Notes: a model not told the origin generated them from the sequence alone. 64,000 bases of DNA from Liopterus haemorrhoidalis (GCA_963971575.1 OZ020622.1:7230279-7294278), one strand, 5' to 3'; numbered from the stretch's first letter, positions 44,183 through 55,640 are shown. Translations and numbers: made by a program.

Positions 44183-44994
44183 TTATGTCCAAATTTCAAA
44201 AGGCGCCATTATTTTCGATAATTTCGAATACAATAAAATAATACAATAAAACAACACCGCACATGGGACTACATACAAAACTAAATACAGAATAGATCCC
44301 TTGTTCCGATGAAGCATATCCTAAAATAATTTTATCACGAGGTGAGTTTGACTTGAATCTGAATAAAAAAAAAAGAATGACAATGCTTAGTAGAGAGACA
44401 GTGTGTCTGTATGTCTGTGTATGTATGTGATCTACATCTAGATCTTTAATAATTTTTAACACGTAAATAATAATGTAGAATATTCATTAAATTCCAACAA
44501 TTTGTGATAAGAGTGTCCGATACGTTATTTAATTTAAAATGCGTTCTGCATTTTGAAGTTTCTTTATACTGTGCAGTAAGAAATAAAACTATGAGAGAGA
44601 TAAGTTTTTAAAGTTTAATACAGTTGACATTTGAGTATAAGCGTGCAGGTGCATTTTAATTCCTGCCCTTATCTAATTTCCACTCTGTGCACGTAACACA
44701 TCTAGTTGTTTGCTTGTTGCTTCGACCTCAACAATATAAAACTCACTGCAACTAGGGTTGTTGCACTTATCCACAATTTAGGGTGAATTAAACACGTTTT
44801 AGATACATTAATATACATCTCACCATTGCTACTTGCAAAATATGAGACAGATTTATCTGGCTTCAGTTATTGTTTAGCATGATTTAATTGGGATCCGGAA
44901 ACTTCACCCCCCCCCCACATTAATGGGAAATGAAAATGAAATGTGAGATCAAATGTCGTGTGTTCAATTGACTTATGTTCATCTGTCGCTATGA
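44183..44994. other. No recognisable feature
   Basis: No coding homology. A CCCCCCCCC run at about 44908, and TGTTCATCTGTCG-like words near 44945-44990 that recur beyond the next element. Confidence 0.5.
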
Positions 44995-45955
44995 CACTGG
45001 TCAACAAGGTTTTTGGTGTTTAGAAAATAAACATCATTCCTATACGAAATCGGTCTCCTGAATTGAAAATTAACCTTCATTTTGACCTATCAGGTCAAGA
45101 TTTTAACTTATTGAACATACTTAATTTATTAGGTTTGTGTCCAAGCGCAGCTGTACATGTGAGTTAAAGTCCAAATATATCTCCTGGGTTATGCGAGTCC
45201 ATATGTTATGTTATAAATTAGTCACTTTTCCCCCCTTTGCACACTGGAATTGATCAAGCAATTCGTCAAAACTCTTGAAAAAAATGGGGAGTGCTTCAAG
45301 TATATCTGCAGCGGGTTTCCAAGTTTGACGATAGAAAAACTTAAAGCTGGGAATTTTGATGGACCACAGATCCGTAAGCTCTTGAAGGACACAAATTTCG
45401 TGAAAATGATGAGTGAAAAGAAGCATCAGCTTGGTGAGCCTTTGTAGATATAGTGCAAAATTTTCTTGGAAAACAAAAGTGAAAACTATGAAGACATTGT
45501 TACCAACTTGATATCAAGTTTTCGTGATATTGGCGCGAATTAGAGCATCAAAATGCATTTTCTCTTTAGTCATCTCGATCGTTTTCCTCAAAATCTTGGA
45601 GACGTTAGCTACGAACAAGGCGAACGATTCCATCAGGACATCAAGGAGATGGAAACTCCGTACCAAGGACACTGGGACGCCGTGCTGATGGCAGACTATT
45701 GTTGGTGTTTAAAACGAGATTCTCTTGTTGCTCAACATTCACGGTCCGCAAAGAAACGTAAATTTATTCGTTAAAATTTCTGTCAAATATTTCTGCTTAC
45801 GTGCATAGAGCCAAAATTTGAGATAAGGAGAGTATAAAAAACTAGACCTGATAAAGAAAAACTGAAGTCATTTTCGAATTTAGCAGAAAAATCACTTAAG
45901 AATTCGTTGAAATTTTCCTGGCACCAGACAAAAAATAATTTTTTGTTGCCCAGTG
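44995..45955 (+). mobile_element. TIR element carrying an EQGERFHQDI-family gene fragment
   Basis: The left end CACTGGTCAACAAGGTTTTTGG and right end (reverse complement) CACTGGGCAACAAAAAAT form TIRs about 961 bp apart. The gene fragment at 45245-45774 lies between them. Target duplication not resolved (TATGA / TAATA flanks). The superfamily is not recognised. It sits in a degenerate TGTTCATCTGTCG-like minisatellite present on both sides. Confidence 0.65.
45245..45774 (+). pseudogene. Transposon-associated EQGERFHQDI protein, C-terminal half
   Basis: 45250-45447 reads FVKTLEKNGECFKYICSGFP, LKAGNFDGPQIRKLLKD. After a frame change comes IVQNFLGKQKSENYEDIV, a stop near 45542, and FLFSHLDRFPQNLGDVSYEQ, GERFHQDIKEMETPYQGHWD, ADYCWCLKRD and a basic tail KKRKFIR. 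I recognise this as a family seen in many copies in insect genomes as uncharacterised proteins; its TIR context here suggests a transposase or accessory protein. His, Asp and Glu in the HLDRFP..EQGERFHQD segment could be catalytic, but this is conjecture. The N-terminal half is missing. Confidence 0.65.
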
Positions 45956-46448
45956 TAATATTTCACAGTGTTCATTTGTCGTGTGTTAAAATGTGTCTAT
46001 GTTCATCTATTTCTGGTTAATCTGTCGTATGTTCACATGTCGGGACACCATCAATTTTATGAGATATCTGCCTTTTTAATTATTCGAATCACAAACATGT
46101 GATATAACTATTGAAACAGGTTATTTAAAATTAAGATTTCATTATATTTACCTTAATTTGTAATATTTATACTGTCTGGGGTTGTTTTACAAATTGTGGT
46201 CCCAACTACATAATAGATGAATGTACGTCTGTCCCCAGATACAGCCTTCAAAGGATTTTAAAATAAGATTACATCCATAAGGTCCGTGATATCATGTAGG
46301 GGTGACCAACAAACTCAATTTTTCAGTAATTTTGTTACAACCCTTAAATTAATAAAGTGAGAAGTATATACACCTCTCTATCGCGAGGGGTGTGTTTTAG
46401 AAAATAGATTGGTGAATTCCAGGCTGGTGAAATTAATTTGGTTCGCTA
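45956..46448. other. No recognisable feature
   Basis: Contains TTTGTCGTGTGTT and TGTTCATC words near 45975-46040 matching 44950-44990. Otherwise unremarkable. Confidence 0.45.
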
Positions 46449-46458
46449 TGAGAGAGAC

Positions 46459-46510
<52 letters not shown>
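46449..46510 (+). repeat. (GA)n microsatellite
   Basis: About 60 bp of GAGA, with a few substitutions at the left edge. Confidence 0.95.
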
Positions 46511-46512
<2 letters not shown>

Positions 46513-47232
46513 TGTTGTAAGAAGAAGATAAAATAATATACAAAGACAGTATCTTTCACACTTGAGCCATCTGAGCTGTACCAAATACCCAGTAAAAGTA
46601 TTTCTAATACCAAATACCAAATACTATAAAGCTGCGTTCAGAGCTCTTAAATTTGTCGACTATCGGCTATGACTTGTTCACTGTTGATTGTCATTAACAA
46701 GTTAGTCATATGGTAACTCTAAGTTTAATATGTTATACGTTGTCGATAGTTTTCCAAACTTACAGTTAGTGAGTTGTTTTAATGAGACAGACATATAAAC
46801 TATAGCTATTTCAGTCTACATCGTATGTACGTCTTACATTGTACGTCTTACATTGTATGTCTTTACATTACCTAACAAATTTTCATCGCACCGATTACAA
46901 TAAATCTCGCCCAAAATTACAAAGACGAACAGTAAGTATGATCAATATAGGTAATTAGGTTAAGTTTATTTAGTAAACGAATTTAGACGAAGAGTATTAT
47001 ACTCTTTTCTAAGTAATATTTTCTTTACTCTTACTTTTTATAAAAGAACTCAATTTCATTATTTGTTAAATGGTGACAGAAAATGTTGCACTCGCTGGTC
47101 TGCTTGTTTGTGGCTGTAGCATATAATCATAACCGAACTGAGTACTGCAGCTATTGCTTGCAATATTCCCAGCTTAAACAGCATACATCTAGAAAAATGG
47201 GAAGATGAATCCGTACCTTTAATTGACAGATG

Positions 47233-47559
47233 CAGTGGCGCACCCAGAGGAGGGGCCCAGGGGTCCGGGCTCCCCCTAAGAAAGAAGGAAATAAAAATAA
47301 AAACCTACAAACACACTAGAAAATTTTCACCATCGTCTTAGATAAATATATCTATTTAAAAATAGAGATGAGGACTTTTTTTTTAGGTCGTCACTTGTAT
47401 TTTAGAAGTGTGGGCCTTTTGTTTTAGGTCATCACTTGTATCTCCGAAACGAGGACCTTTTTTTAGATCATCACTTGAAATTTAGAAGCGAGAAACTTAT
47501 TCATAATTTAAATAATTTTGCATTCCGGTCCACCTCCCAAATTCCTGAGTGCGCTACTG
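47233..47559. mobile_element. TIR MITE with internal minisatellite
   Basis: Ends CAGTGGCGCACCCAGAGG and ..CCTGAGTGCGCTACTG are inverted. The interior carries about three units of GAGGACTTTTTTTTTAGGTC..CACTTG (about 45 bp), related to the array at 50000-50165. No clean 8-bp duplication, so only hAT-like. Confidence 0.7.
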
Positions 47560-47935
47560 TGAAACCTAATCCGAACGAATATTCAGCATCTCGGGCCATT
47601 TCTGGACCAAAGAGAAATTACATCTAAATATTAATATCCTGCAAAGCGCAATGAAAGTAAAATTAAATATCGGGCTAATCTGCGACCAATTTTGGGAAAT
47701 CATAAAAGAAGACAAGCAATTGTTAGAAAGAGCAAAAGTTCTGTTATAAAATTTAATTAAACCAAGTATTGTTTCTGCATAATGTATTTATTTTTATTAA
47801 TATAAAGTATTGTTTAAGTTATTATTGTCATAAACGTATTGTCTGTGTTTTTTAACAACCTAAAATCTCATAAAATTGAAACATAAAGATAAGGTTTGGT
47901 CAATTCACAAAAAAAAAAAATGCAGGCTTCATTTG

Positions 47936-48412
47936 TTATACCCTTTTCACACTAGATCTTTAAGATCGGATGTTTAAGTGAATGGATCTTTAAACGCTAA
48001 TGTGAAACCGTACGGCCTCGTCTAAACACGACCGATGTTTAAGACAAAGATCTGCGTCTTAAACTTCGCCCGCAATGCCAACTTAATTCCCATTATAAAA
48101 AAATACTCCTTGAATTTGTGCTTCTCTTCTTTTATCTATGTTCAGCTGTTATCATTTTATATATCGAGGTTATGAGAAGATTATTTGCGTTATTATTTAA
48201 ATAAATATAAAAAATAAACTTCTCCTAACCTCGATATACAAAATAATGACAGAATAAATTCAAACGATATGAAATTATGTTGGCAATACATACTAGCTTT
48301 ACATGGAGATTTCTTCTTCAAATTAAACATCAAGTGTGGAAGCAAACCGATATTAAACATCGATGAAGTTTAAGTTCAATCGTCTTAAAGATCTAGTGTG
48401 AAAAGGGTATTA
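47936..48412. mobile_element. PIF/Harbinger-type MITE with TTA TSD
   Basis: TACCCTTTTCACACTAGATC at 47939 is repeated inverted at 48409. TTA flanks both sides. An inner pair (TATATCGAGGTTATGAGAAG and its inverse, about 48158 and 48215) makes the centre foldable. 471 bp, no coding. Confidence 0.88.
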
Positions 48413-48413
48413 C

Positions 48414-48957
48414 TTAACCCTTTCGCTGCTCCAACCGTATATACTCGTAAATAAAAGTGTGGCCCGATACGCTCCGAGCGAGTTAACTCGCGCCGTGTTT
48501 TAAATTATTCCCCAACCAGTTCAAGTACCTGAGAGCACGTTGCGTTGGTATACGATGCTGTGCCGTTCAATTCAGTTAGATAGGGTCTTACATTCAGTAT
48601 ATCTACTTATTTATATTGATTTTTTATAAATATATATGGCAAATATATTATATTTTATTCCAGTTCGATATAAGGAACTAGATTACTAACTCTTTGTAAG
48701 TTTCATAGTTAGTATAGCATATAGGTAAATATGTAAACAAATATTTTTTTACATAAAGTATTTTTGTATTCATTTACTCACATTACATTTTTTCCTAACA
48801 TTAGTCATATCGACACCATCATTCATCGTTACATGTTATGAAAACTTACACAAAAAGTTCACGCCAACTGCTCTACACGAATAAACTCGCAATCACCGAA
48901 ATATATACGCACAGCGAGCACGAAATCTCAAAGCGTATAGCGCAGTGAAAGGGTTAA
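48414..48957. mobile_element. piggyBac-type MITE with TTAA TSD
   Basis: CCCTTTCGCTGC at 48418 and GCAGTGAAAGGG at 48953, each with a TTAA outside, are a textbook piggyBac terminus and target. 536 bp without transposase. It lies one base from the Harbinger-type MITE's duplication. Confidence 0.92.
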
Positions 48958-49848
48958 ATCAAATACTGGTTTCACGTATCAATAATAGATAATAAACATT
49001 TTACGAAGCCTCCGTAGTTGGTTTAGAGATACATACATAGATATCGCATTATTCGTAATGCAATAATTTCCTTAGCTGTAAACGCTGGCTGTAAAACTAT
49101 CTACTTAATTTATCCACAATGCACAGTGAACAGTTAACTAATTTAAAGAGCTATGAACGCAGCTTGAGAGTATAATATTGTTCTAAAATCTAAATATTGT
49201 GGGGAGTAGTTACTAGATATTAATGTAGGTGTCCGATGAATAATTTTCCTTTCAAGTGCTTCAAGGTGGGTAATCTGTGCGACCAGTGTTTCAGTACATA
49301 ACCATAGGCCTTAATTAGGCCTGTAAACCCTGCGCTCTTGTAGAGGAGGTAGATATTAAACCGCATAGCACCCTATTGTCTATATGAATTTGACAAGACC
49401 TGTGTATTTGACTTTTACTTTCATGGCTGTTTCTCTAGGTTTGTAATGCGCCCTACATACGCAGTTGTAAACTCAGTTTCTAGAGTATAATTGCTCCTAA
49501 CTTCACATTAATTTAGACGAGAATTACTTAGTATTATACTACAAATTGAAGTAAAGAATGATGACGAGGTTAAAATAAATTAGTTTAATTTTATCGTGTG
49601 AAATTTGCGTTTTAATTAATTCATTATGTTACGTCTAAATTGTTTATTTTAAATATTCACTTAAAAAAGGGAAGTTAGCAAATTAACTCACGCACAAAAA
49701 TATATTTAGAGATACGTATCCAACAAACATCACGACACAGAACTCCAGAGACTTGAAAAATTGATGACTGAAAAATTCGGAGATCAAGGGACATGGAAGA
49801 ATGGAAGGTTGCACGAGGCGTTTCAAACACAGGCGGCTCGTGGTGTCT
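48958..49848. other. No recognisable feature apart from the TIR of the outer block
   Basis: 49100-49165 is the right arm of the 46629 block. The remainder holds no recognised homology. Confidence 0.45.
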
Positions 49849-50208
49849 TCTAATAGTAGGGTGACCATTCGTCCCGCTTTTTGCGGGACTGTCCCGCATT
49901 CTAACATTTTGTCCCGCATTAAGATGCGTCCCGCAAAAGTCCCGCATTTTAACATTTTGTCCCGCATTGTCCCGCATTCCCGCATTTTGGAACTTGTATT
50001 TGAAATGAGGATTGGATTTGGGAAATGAGGACCTTTTTTTTGCTCTTCACTTGGATTTGGGGGAGATGAGGACCTTTTTTTGCTCTTTACTTGGATTTGG
50101 GAGATGAGGACCTTTTTTTTGCTCTTCACTTGGATTTGGGAGATGAAGACCTTTTTTTTGCTCCGTCCCGCATTGCCTTCTTAAGAAAATGGTCACCCTA
50201 TCTAATAG
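49849..50208. mobile_element. hAT-like MITE with perfect 8-bp TSD and internal arrays
   Basis: The element (49857-50200) begins TAGGGTGACCATTCGTCCCG and ends ATGGTCACCCTA, with TCTAATAG duplicated exactly at 49849-49856 and 50201-50208. The left half has repeated GTCCCGCATT words. The right half has four units of about 41 bp, GAGGACCTTTTTTTTGCTC..CACTTGGATTTGGGA. Open frames through it on both strands are repeat artefacts. Confidence 0.92.
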
Positions 50209-50699
50209 AGGTACTATAACCAGAAGTATTGTCACATGGTTTGATTGAAAGACAATTCCTGGTTTCAACAATAAAATATATATCACATTTACAAAGTTTT
50301 ACTGTTGTAAATGTAATTGTATGAATCTGTCCATAAAGTTGGGGAAGTCATCGGTCCATCCCGTGTTAACCAGGATCGACTTGAACCTATCTCCGAGGCG
50401 AGAGTTACCCATCAGAGAGTCAAGAAGCCTGGAGAAGCCTTCTCCCACTCACATGGTACTGCTTGCTTGGCGTCAGTGTCTCGTACGTCACTGCGTGGAC
50501 TGGAGCATGTAGAGGAATTGGCTAGGTTCATCTGCCTCGACACCGTGCGACGTCCATACATTTGTACTACTGGTTGACCTAGTTCCAAGTGCCGCCAAGT
50601 GAGTGCGTAGGACAAATTTTACTTTGTAGTAATCATGGCAAAATGAACGATATTTTTAATATAATTTTTCGTCTGTTAATCTAAGAGCTTTAAAAACAA
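50209..50699. other. GC-rich island, unassigned
   Basis: 50320-50600 is GC-rich with overlapping open frames on both strands (plus 50317-50577, 86 codons; minus 50412-50615). No motif was recognised. It could be a host exon or an old transposon fragment; codon evidence is not enough to choose a strand. Confidence 0.35.
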
Positions 50700-51690
50700 A
50701 TTTTATGTTAAAATATTTTTTTGTTAATATGTACAGTATTTTTTTTACATATAGCAAGCTTCATTAAGATTTTAAAAATTGCGCCTATGACTTATATTGG
50801 TTGTTTTAAGTCATATGCTCCGCCCCACTGGTTTCGTATACATAACACATATAATGAAAATATAATTCAAACAATTCCAACTGGTTATTAAATTTCCGCT
50901 CTTAAAAATTAAATGCAACATTTGCCAAAATATAACTTGAATTTTGACAAAATAATTTAAACCAAATAAAAAAAAATACAAAAAAAATTGTCTCCTTTGC
51001 CCGGGAGCGCACACTAGTTTGCTGCGTAGCAAGCGGCCAAGATAACCATTAGACCATACGCCTTCTAGTATAGTGTGTTACATAACTATAACTTTTGTAC
51101 ATCGTCAACCAAAAAACACAAAAACTGCATTATTTTCCGAAAACATAATCTAATCAAAAATTCCTGTTGTACTATTCCGGTTCACACCAATGTACATTAC
51201 TTAGAATTTTTTCAGATTTTTAGTTTAAACCATCTGGGCTACAGGGTGTTGGACAAAAAAATTTTTGCACAATTTTGGAAAAAATCGCATCAAAATAATT
51301 TATTTTGCAAAAATAAAATGTTGGTCGTTAATCCACGTACTAAGGGCTTTCATTTGATACCATACACAGAATTTTAAAAAAAATATATTTTTTTTTCGAT
51401 TAGCAGATATTTGTTTATATTTTTCGCGGCATATGGTCAGAGTTTTTTTTTTTTTAAATATATATTTTTTAGAGGGATATGTTTTTTAGATGTTTTAGTA
51501 TTTTTCCTATGTGCGAGTCAAATAATTGTATAAGCCTGCAAAATTTCAACTCTCTAGGTTTTTAGCCATTTGGTTACAATTTTTACCGAACAGACAGACA
51601 AACAAACAGACAGACAGACTGACAGACGGACGACAAAATAACGGTATAAGGATTTTTTTGTCATACCTACAAAACCCTAAAAATGGTGCG
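50700..51690 (-). repeat. Repeat A, copy 2
   Basis: The reverse complement is collinear with 5893-6720 over its whole length, from the GTTTTGTAGGTATGACA end at 51685 through the GTCTGTC tract (51590-51640), GTACGTGGATTAACG, TGTACATTGGTGTGAACCGG, a tRNA-like segment and TATGACTTAAAACAACC at about 50800. An open frame at 51075-51377 is shared in register with copies 3 and 4 but shows no known motif. Confidence 0.8.
50991..51067 (-). other. tRNA-like segment of repeat A copy 2
   Basis: The minus strand has GGCGTATGGTCTAATGGTTA (A-box-like) and a degenerate GTGTGCGCTCCCGGG where a B box is expected. Same position in the repeat as 6461-6534. Confidence 0.5.
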
Positions 51691-51754
51691 TTTTATTGAA
51701 AAGATCATTATAACCAGGTTTGGTATATGAAAGAAAAAATAACACAGTTCTTAT

Positions 51755-51840
51755 AATAATTTTGGTCCATACTCAGATTGGTTCGTTATAACCGAAAATT
51801 CGCTTTAACCAGGTTTGTTATAAGTGAACACTATTGTATC
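51755..51840. mobile_element. Possible pogo/Tigger-like terminus
   Basis: GGTTCGTTATAACCGAAAAT, GCTTTAACCAGGTTTGTTAT and AAGTGAACACTATTGTA resemble the repeated inner words of pogo-type ends. A related word, TTATAACCAGGTTTGG, lies at about 51708. No opposite end was identified, and 51841-52600 shows nothing else recognisable. Confidence 0.4.
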
Positions 51841-52614
51841 AAAATGTGCATACTTTGTTTTTAAATTTTTCGCGAGATTTTATTTATTTTACATAGAATC
51901 TTCTGATTTGAAAAGTTGTTGAAGCTCATATTTATTTTCTTTCATTATACAACCCAAAAATATACTAATTTTTGCTTCTTGATGGTGTAAAAAAGTTTTT
52001 CCACTCTTTAAAAGATCTTTTTAGAAGTAAAAAGAAGTATTATAAATCAAAAATAAATCTCTTGTGTTGAATTTGGAACATCGTATTTTTATAACCCCCT
52101 ATTTTTTCAGCACGCAAGTTTCTCTAAAAAAATAAACGGTCCACTTAATAAAATACTTAAAAATTTCACTCTCATTACCGAACCTATTAATTGTATAAAC
52201 GAATTTCCCGATTAACGAATAGTGATTAGCGAATGTCGAAATCAGGGGTTAAATCGGGTCACCAGAGAGACAAAAGGTTTTAATTGGATGACTATAGGAC
52301 AGAAAAGAAATATTGGAAAGAATATCGGAGATAATTTATTCAGTACTTTAACGATAAAAGAAAATACTTTAAAGAATTTTAATTTGACTTTTTATTATCT
52401 TTTTAATTGCTGTTTATGAAGAAAGTTTTTTCAAATGTACAGTACTTTCAAGACTAAAGATTTACTGTCATACAAAATGCATACGTATCATCAATATGTT
52501 TTAAAAACTGGCTCAAAAACCAGACAAGATTTAGCTACTTTCACAATTAAATAAATGATGTTAAGTGTGAATTTTCACACATTTCACTATTTTCTAGGTA
52601 GGTTTAGTACAGTG

Positions 52615-52895
52615 ATTCTCAAAGTGGGTGATACCGCCCCTTGGGGGGCGCTGGAACAATCCATTGGGGCGATAATAGCCTCGGGTGCATTTGACCGGTA
52701 TTGAAAATGAAGACTTGCTTACCTATTGTCAGCACTTGGATGCTCTCCATTCTGATTTCAACCAACGATTTGAAGATATTTTTAAAATGAACATACCCTA
52801 TTGGGTTTTGGATTCTTTTTCAAGTGCACTCCAAAATTACAAGAAGAACTGATGGAAATAACAACAAATTACGAATTGAAAATTTGTTAGATAAG
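52615..52895 (+). pseudogene. hAT (ZBED5/SCAND3-like) 5' end and transposase fragment
   Basis: A hAT terminus CAGTGATTCTCAAAGTGGGT at 52611 with CCGCCCCTTGGGGGGCG is followed directly by coding sequence EDLLTYCQHLDALHSDFNQ, RFEDIFKMNIPYWVLDSF and, after a shift, LMEITTNYELK. This matches the late part of ZBED5-type hAT transposases, so terminus and late coding region have been joined by deletion. Repeat A copy 3 follows. Confidence 0.65.
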
Positions 52896-52899
52896 TTAT

Positions 52900-53475
52900 T
52901 AAATAGTTTTCGTGGTCCAGCAAAAAAAAAAAAAAAAACAAAAAATGCGTTATTTTCCGAAAACATAATCTGATCAAAAATTCCTGTTGTACTATGACGG
53001 TTCACACAAATGCACATTACTTAGAATTTTTCCAGATTTTTAGTTTAAACCATCTGGGTTACAGGGTGTGGGACAAAAAATGTTTTGCACAATTTTGGCT
53101 AAAATCGCGTCAAATTAATTTATTTTGCAAAAATAAAATTTTGATAGTTAATCCACGTACAAGGACAAGGGCTTTCATTTGATACCCTACTCGGAATTTA
53201 AAAAAAATATATTTTTTTTTCGATTAGCAGATATTTGTTTATATTTTTCGCGGCATATGTTTTCTAGATGTTTTAGTATTTTTCCTATGTGCGGGTCAAA
53301 GAGTTTTTTTTTCAATTTACACCGAACAGACAGACAGACAGACAGACACAAAGACAGACAGACAGACACAAAGACACACAGACAGACAGACACAAAGACA
53401 CCCAGACAGACAGACAGACGACAAAATGACGGAATAAGGGTTTTTTGATCATACCTATAAAACCCTAAAAATTTA
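52900..53475 (-). repeat. Repeat A, copy 3 (short form)
   Basis: The reverse complement carries the GTAGGTATGA-like start at 53470, an expanded (GTCT)n tract with GTGTCTTTGTGTC variants (53325-53430), and the blocks down to TGTGTGAACCG. It lacks the tRNA-like part. At its far end it shares AACTTATCTAACAAATTTTC (minus strand) with copy 4. Confidence 0.75.
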
Positions 53476-53484
53476 AATCAGGAA

Positions 53485-54560
53485 ATGTATGCTTGGATGA
53501 TGAACTTCGATCTGGAAAGCCCTATAAAGGAATAATTTATTATGAGATGATAAAACTGGGGCAAAGTGTTAATTCTGATCTCTACTGTCAACAATTAGAT
53601 CGACTGAATCAGAACTTGACCAGAAATCGGCCAGAAATTGTGAATAGAAGAGGAGTTATTCTTCAAGGCGACAATGTCTGACCTCATTCATCAAAAAAAG
53701 ACCGGTGATAAAATTTCCGAGCTTGATTGGGAGGTTCTAACCACAAATTATAAAACAAGGAAGATAGCGGACTCCCATGTTACGGCTTTGGACAGCGATA
53801 GTTGCAACATTCGTGGTTGTAATATGAACTAGGATTAGATAGTATGCAACCCACAGTGCACACAAATATATTTTTATATTTTAAATTGCTATGAATCACG
53901 CGATCATTAATTTTCTACCAAAATTGAAAAATAAAATGTAATTTTGGTAGAAAACTAAAGATTGCCTTGAACCGAAAATTATGATTAATTTATTTACAAC
54001 TCTCCTAATTAATTTCCTAAAATTAAAATTAATTACAATTGTTAAAAGTTAATACTTCAGTAAGCATTAAGTTTTATTATTTTATTTGCAAGCAAGCATA
54101 TGAAATAAATAAACAAGTATTTATTTTTTACTTTTATATTTATTGTACATATTAAATTTAGTCCGTGCCATTTTTTTTATTACACTATTTATATTTTTTT
54201 TGCATTTACCATTTAAAATATTATTAATTACACTACACCATTTGAAAATAAAAATGTGGTGCTAATATTTAAAAAATTCTTATAAAATTCATCGCTGTCA
54301 CAATCACAATTTACTGTCACCTGTCGTTACAACGTCAAAAACAATTGCCGCAAATTGCTGATAATGAAGTGTTCTCAAAATGTTGGTAAAAAAAACGCTT
54401 TTAGCGCTGTCGGTGGATGGAATATAACTTAAAACCGTTTCAAGGCCGTGTATATGAGTTTCATACCCCTGGTTCTAACACCCTAGTCAGCAGACATTTC
54501 ACTCTCCGACTATCACTTATTTCGGTCACTGGAACACTTTTTAAGAAACATGACACTTAG
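53485..54560 (+). pseudogene. Mariner transposase remnant split by an insertion
   Basis: 53490-53740 reads LDDELRSGKP (linker) joined by deletion to YKGIIYYEMIKLGQSVNSDL, YCQQLDRLNQNL, NRRGVILQGDNV (second Asp) and ISELDWEVL in shifted frames. The protein resumes at 54471-54560 with ADISLSDYHLFRSLEHFLR (third Asp region). The two parts are separated by 53742-54470. Several stops. Confidence 0.8.
53733..54479. mobile_element. Insertion with 9-bp TSD (GGTTCTAAC) inside the mariner
   Basis: GGTTCTAAC occurs at 53733-53741 and again at 54471-54479, and the mariner reading continues across the pair, so 53742-54470 (729 bp) is an inserted element. No long TIRs were found by eye; GGACAGCGATAG (53797) and AGCGCTGTCGGTGG (about 54404) are a partial inner pair. 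A 9-bp duplication is typical of Mutator-like elements, but the class is undetermined. Confidence 0.65.
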
Positions 54561-55329
54561 AGCTCCATGGTAAGATATTATAATTTATATTTAATTTTCT
54601 GTAGCTCCTAACTGGAGCAAAGGGCCTCTACGGACATCGCCACCGGTTTTATTCTTTGCATGAACCTTAATTTACGTCCAAGAATTTCCCATCCATGCAA
54701 TTTCTTGAGCTAATCTAACTATCAAAATATAACTCCATTATTATAAATTTTATTCTCTTTACTTCATAGCTGTAAAAATATGTTCTTACTTCTTCTTAAT
54801 CTTCTTTTAAAATAAAACGGAAAGCATGTTACTTTTGGATGATAAATTGTTTTCTTGAAACTATATGTAAGAATTATGATATATGTGTGAGAACTAAGCA
54901 TGTTAGAACTAAAATTTTCGAAATTTACAGTTCTTATTTAAAATGTAAATTAAAAATAAACAAAAATTCTTGTTTAATTTATCTAAAAGCATATATTTTA
55001 TTGTTAAAGTAAATATGTTGGAACATGTATTGTGAAATATATTTTATATATGAAATGTATTGGAGAAATGTTTGAATAGAATATTGAAAAGTTGAATATA
55101 TTCACCATTTTTCAATTTCGATGAAGCAAACTGTTGTAAATCTGTTTAAAAATAATTATAATCAGAGCTGGTCATCTATATATGGGGGCTAGAGTGCAAC
55201 AACTTTTTTGGATCCCCCTATAAATGTTTTATTGCGATAATTTTTATGATGAATTATAAAAAAATGAATTATATAAATATACAAAAGTTGCCTTTTATAT
55301 TTCGGGATTTGAGATCAAAAACAATTATT
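54561..55329. other. No recognisable feature
   Basis: AT-rich. A G-rich word at 55183 with GGATCCCCC at 55212 hints at a decayed hAT end, not supported by a partner. Confidence 0.45.
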
Positions 55330-55485
55330 TATCAACAAAAGTGGCTTTATTGTTTTTCAAAATATTCTCCATGAAGATCAATACACTTTTGCAAGCGTTT
55401 AAATCAATTTTCGAAGCACTTTTTCTACTCCGATTGAGGCACCTCCAAAACATGGATTTTGAACGCATTTTTTAATTTCCGCGGG
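55330..55485 (-). pseudogene. Mariner transposase C-terminus
   Basis: The minus strand reads LKNAFKIHVLEVPQSE, KKCFEN and KRLQKCIDLHGEYFEKQ with a stop between. It is related to the 36470 and 59150 copies but different from the plus-strand mariner that begins next to it. Confidence 0.75.
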
Positions 55486-55640
55486 TTACGTATATTCGAT
55501 TTTCGATTTTTTTGTGGCGTTATGTTGGTACTCTCACTTATGCCGACAAGTTCGGCCATTTTGAATGTTTAGTTAATTTTTGACAGTTGCTCTACTTGCA
55601 CGTGTTTTGGCTCGTCTTCGATTTTTGGCTATACCAAAAA

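Larger units (their letters stand above)
46629..49165. mobile_element. TIR-bounded block with nested MITEs
   Basis: AAAGCTGCGTTCAGAGCTCTT at the left is mirrored by AAGAGCTATGAACGCAGCTT at the right, extending about 60 bp with mismatches. Inside lie three other TIR elements (47233-47559, 47939-48409, 48418-48953). A plus-strand frame at 47645-47755 reads RANLRPILGNHKRRQAIVRK and a stop, a basic tail of unknown origin. No target duplication was confirmed. Confidence 0.6.

Noticed and set aside
46378..46620. Minus-strand frame with a Ser-Leu run
   Set aside because: It is the (GA)n microsatellite read in frame.
49683..50286. Several overlapping frames on both strands
   Set aside because: They read through the internal arrays of the 49857-50200 MITE.
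53179..53448. Frames rich in DRQT repeats (also 61809-62458)
   Set aside because: They are translations of GTCT/ACAG microsatellites belonging to repeats A and B.
54570..54607. GTAAGATATT..TTTTCTGTAG as a spliced intron
   Set aside because: About 36 bp is too short for an intron, and the flanks show no coding continuity.
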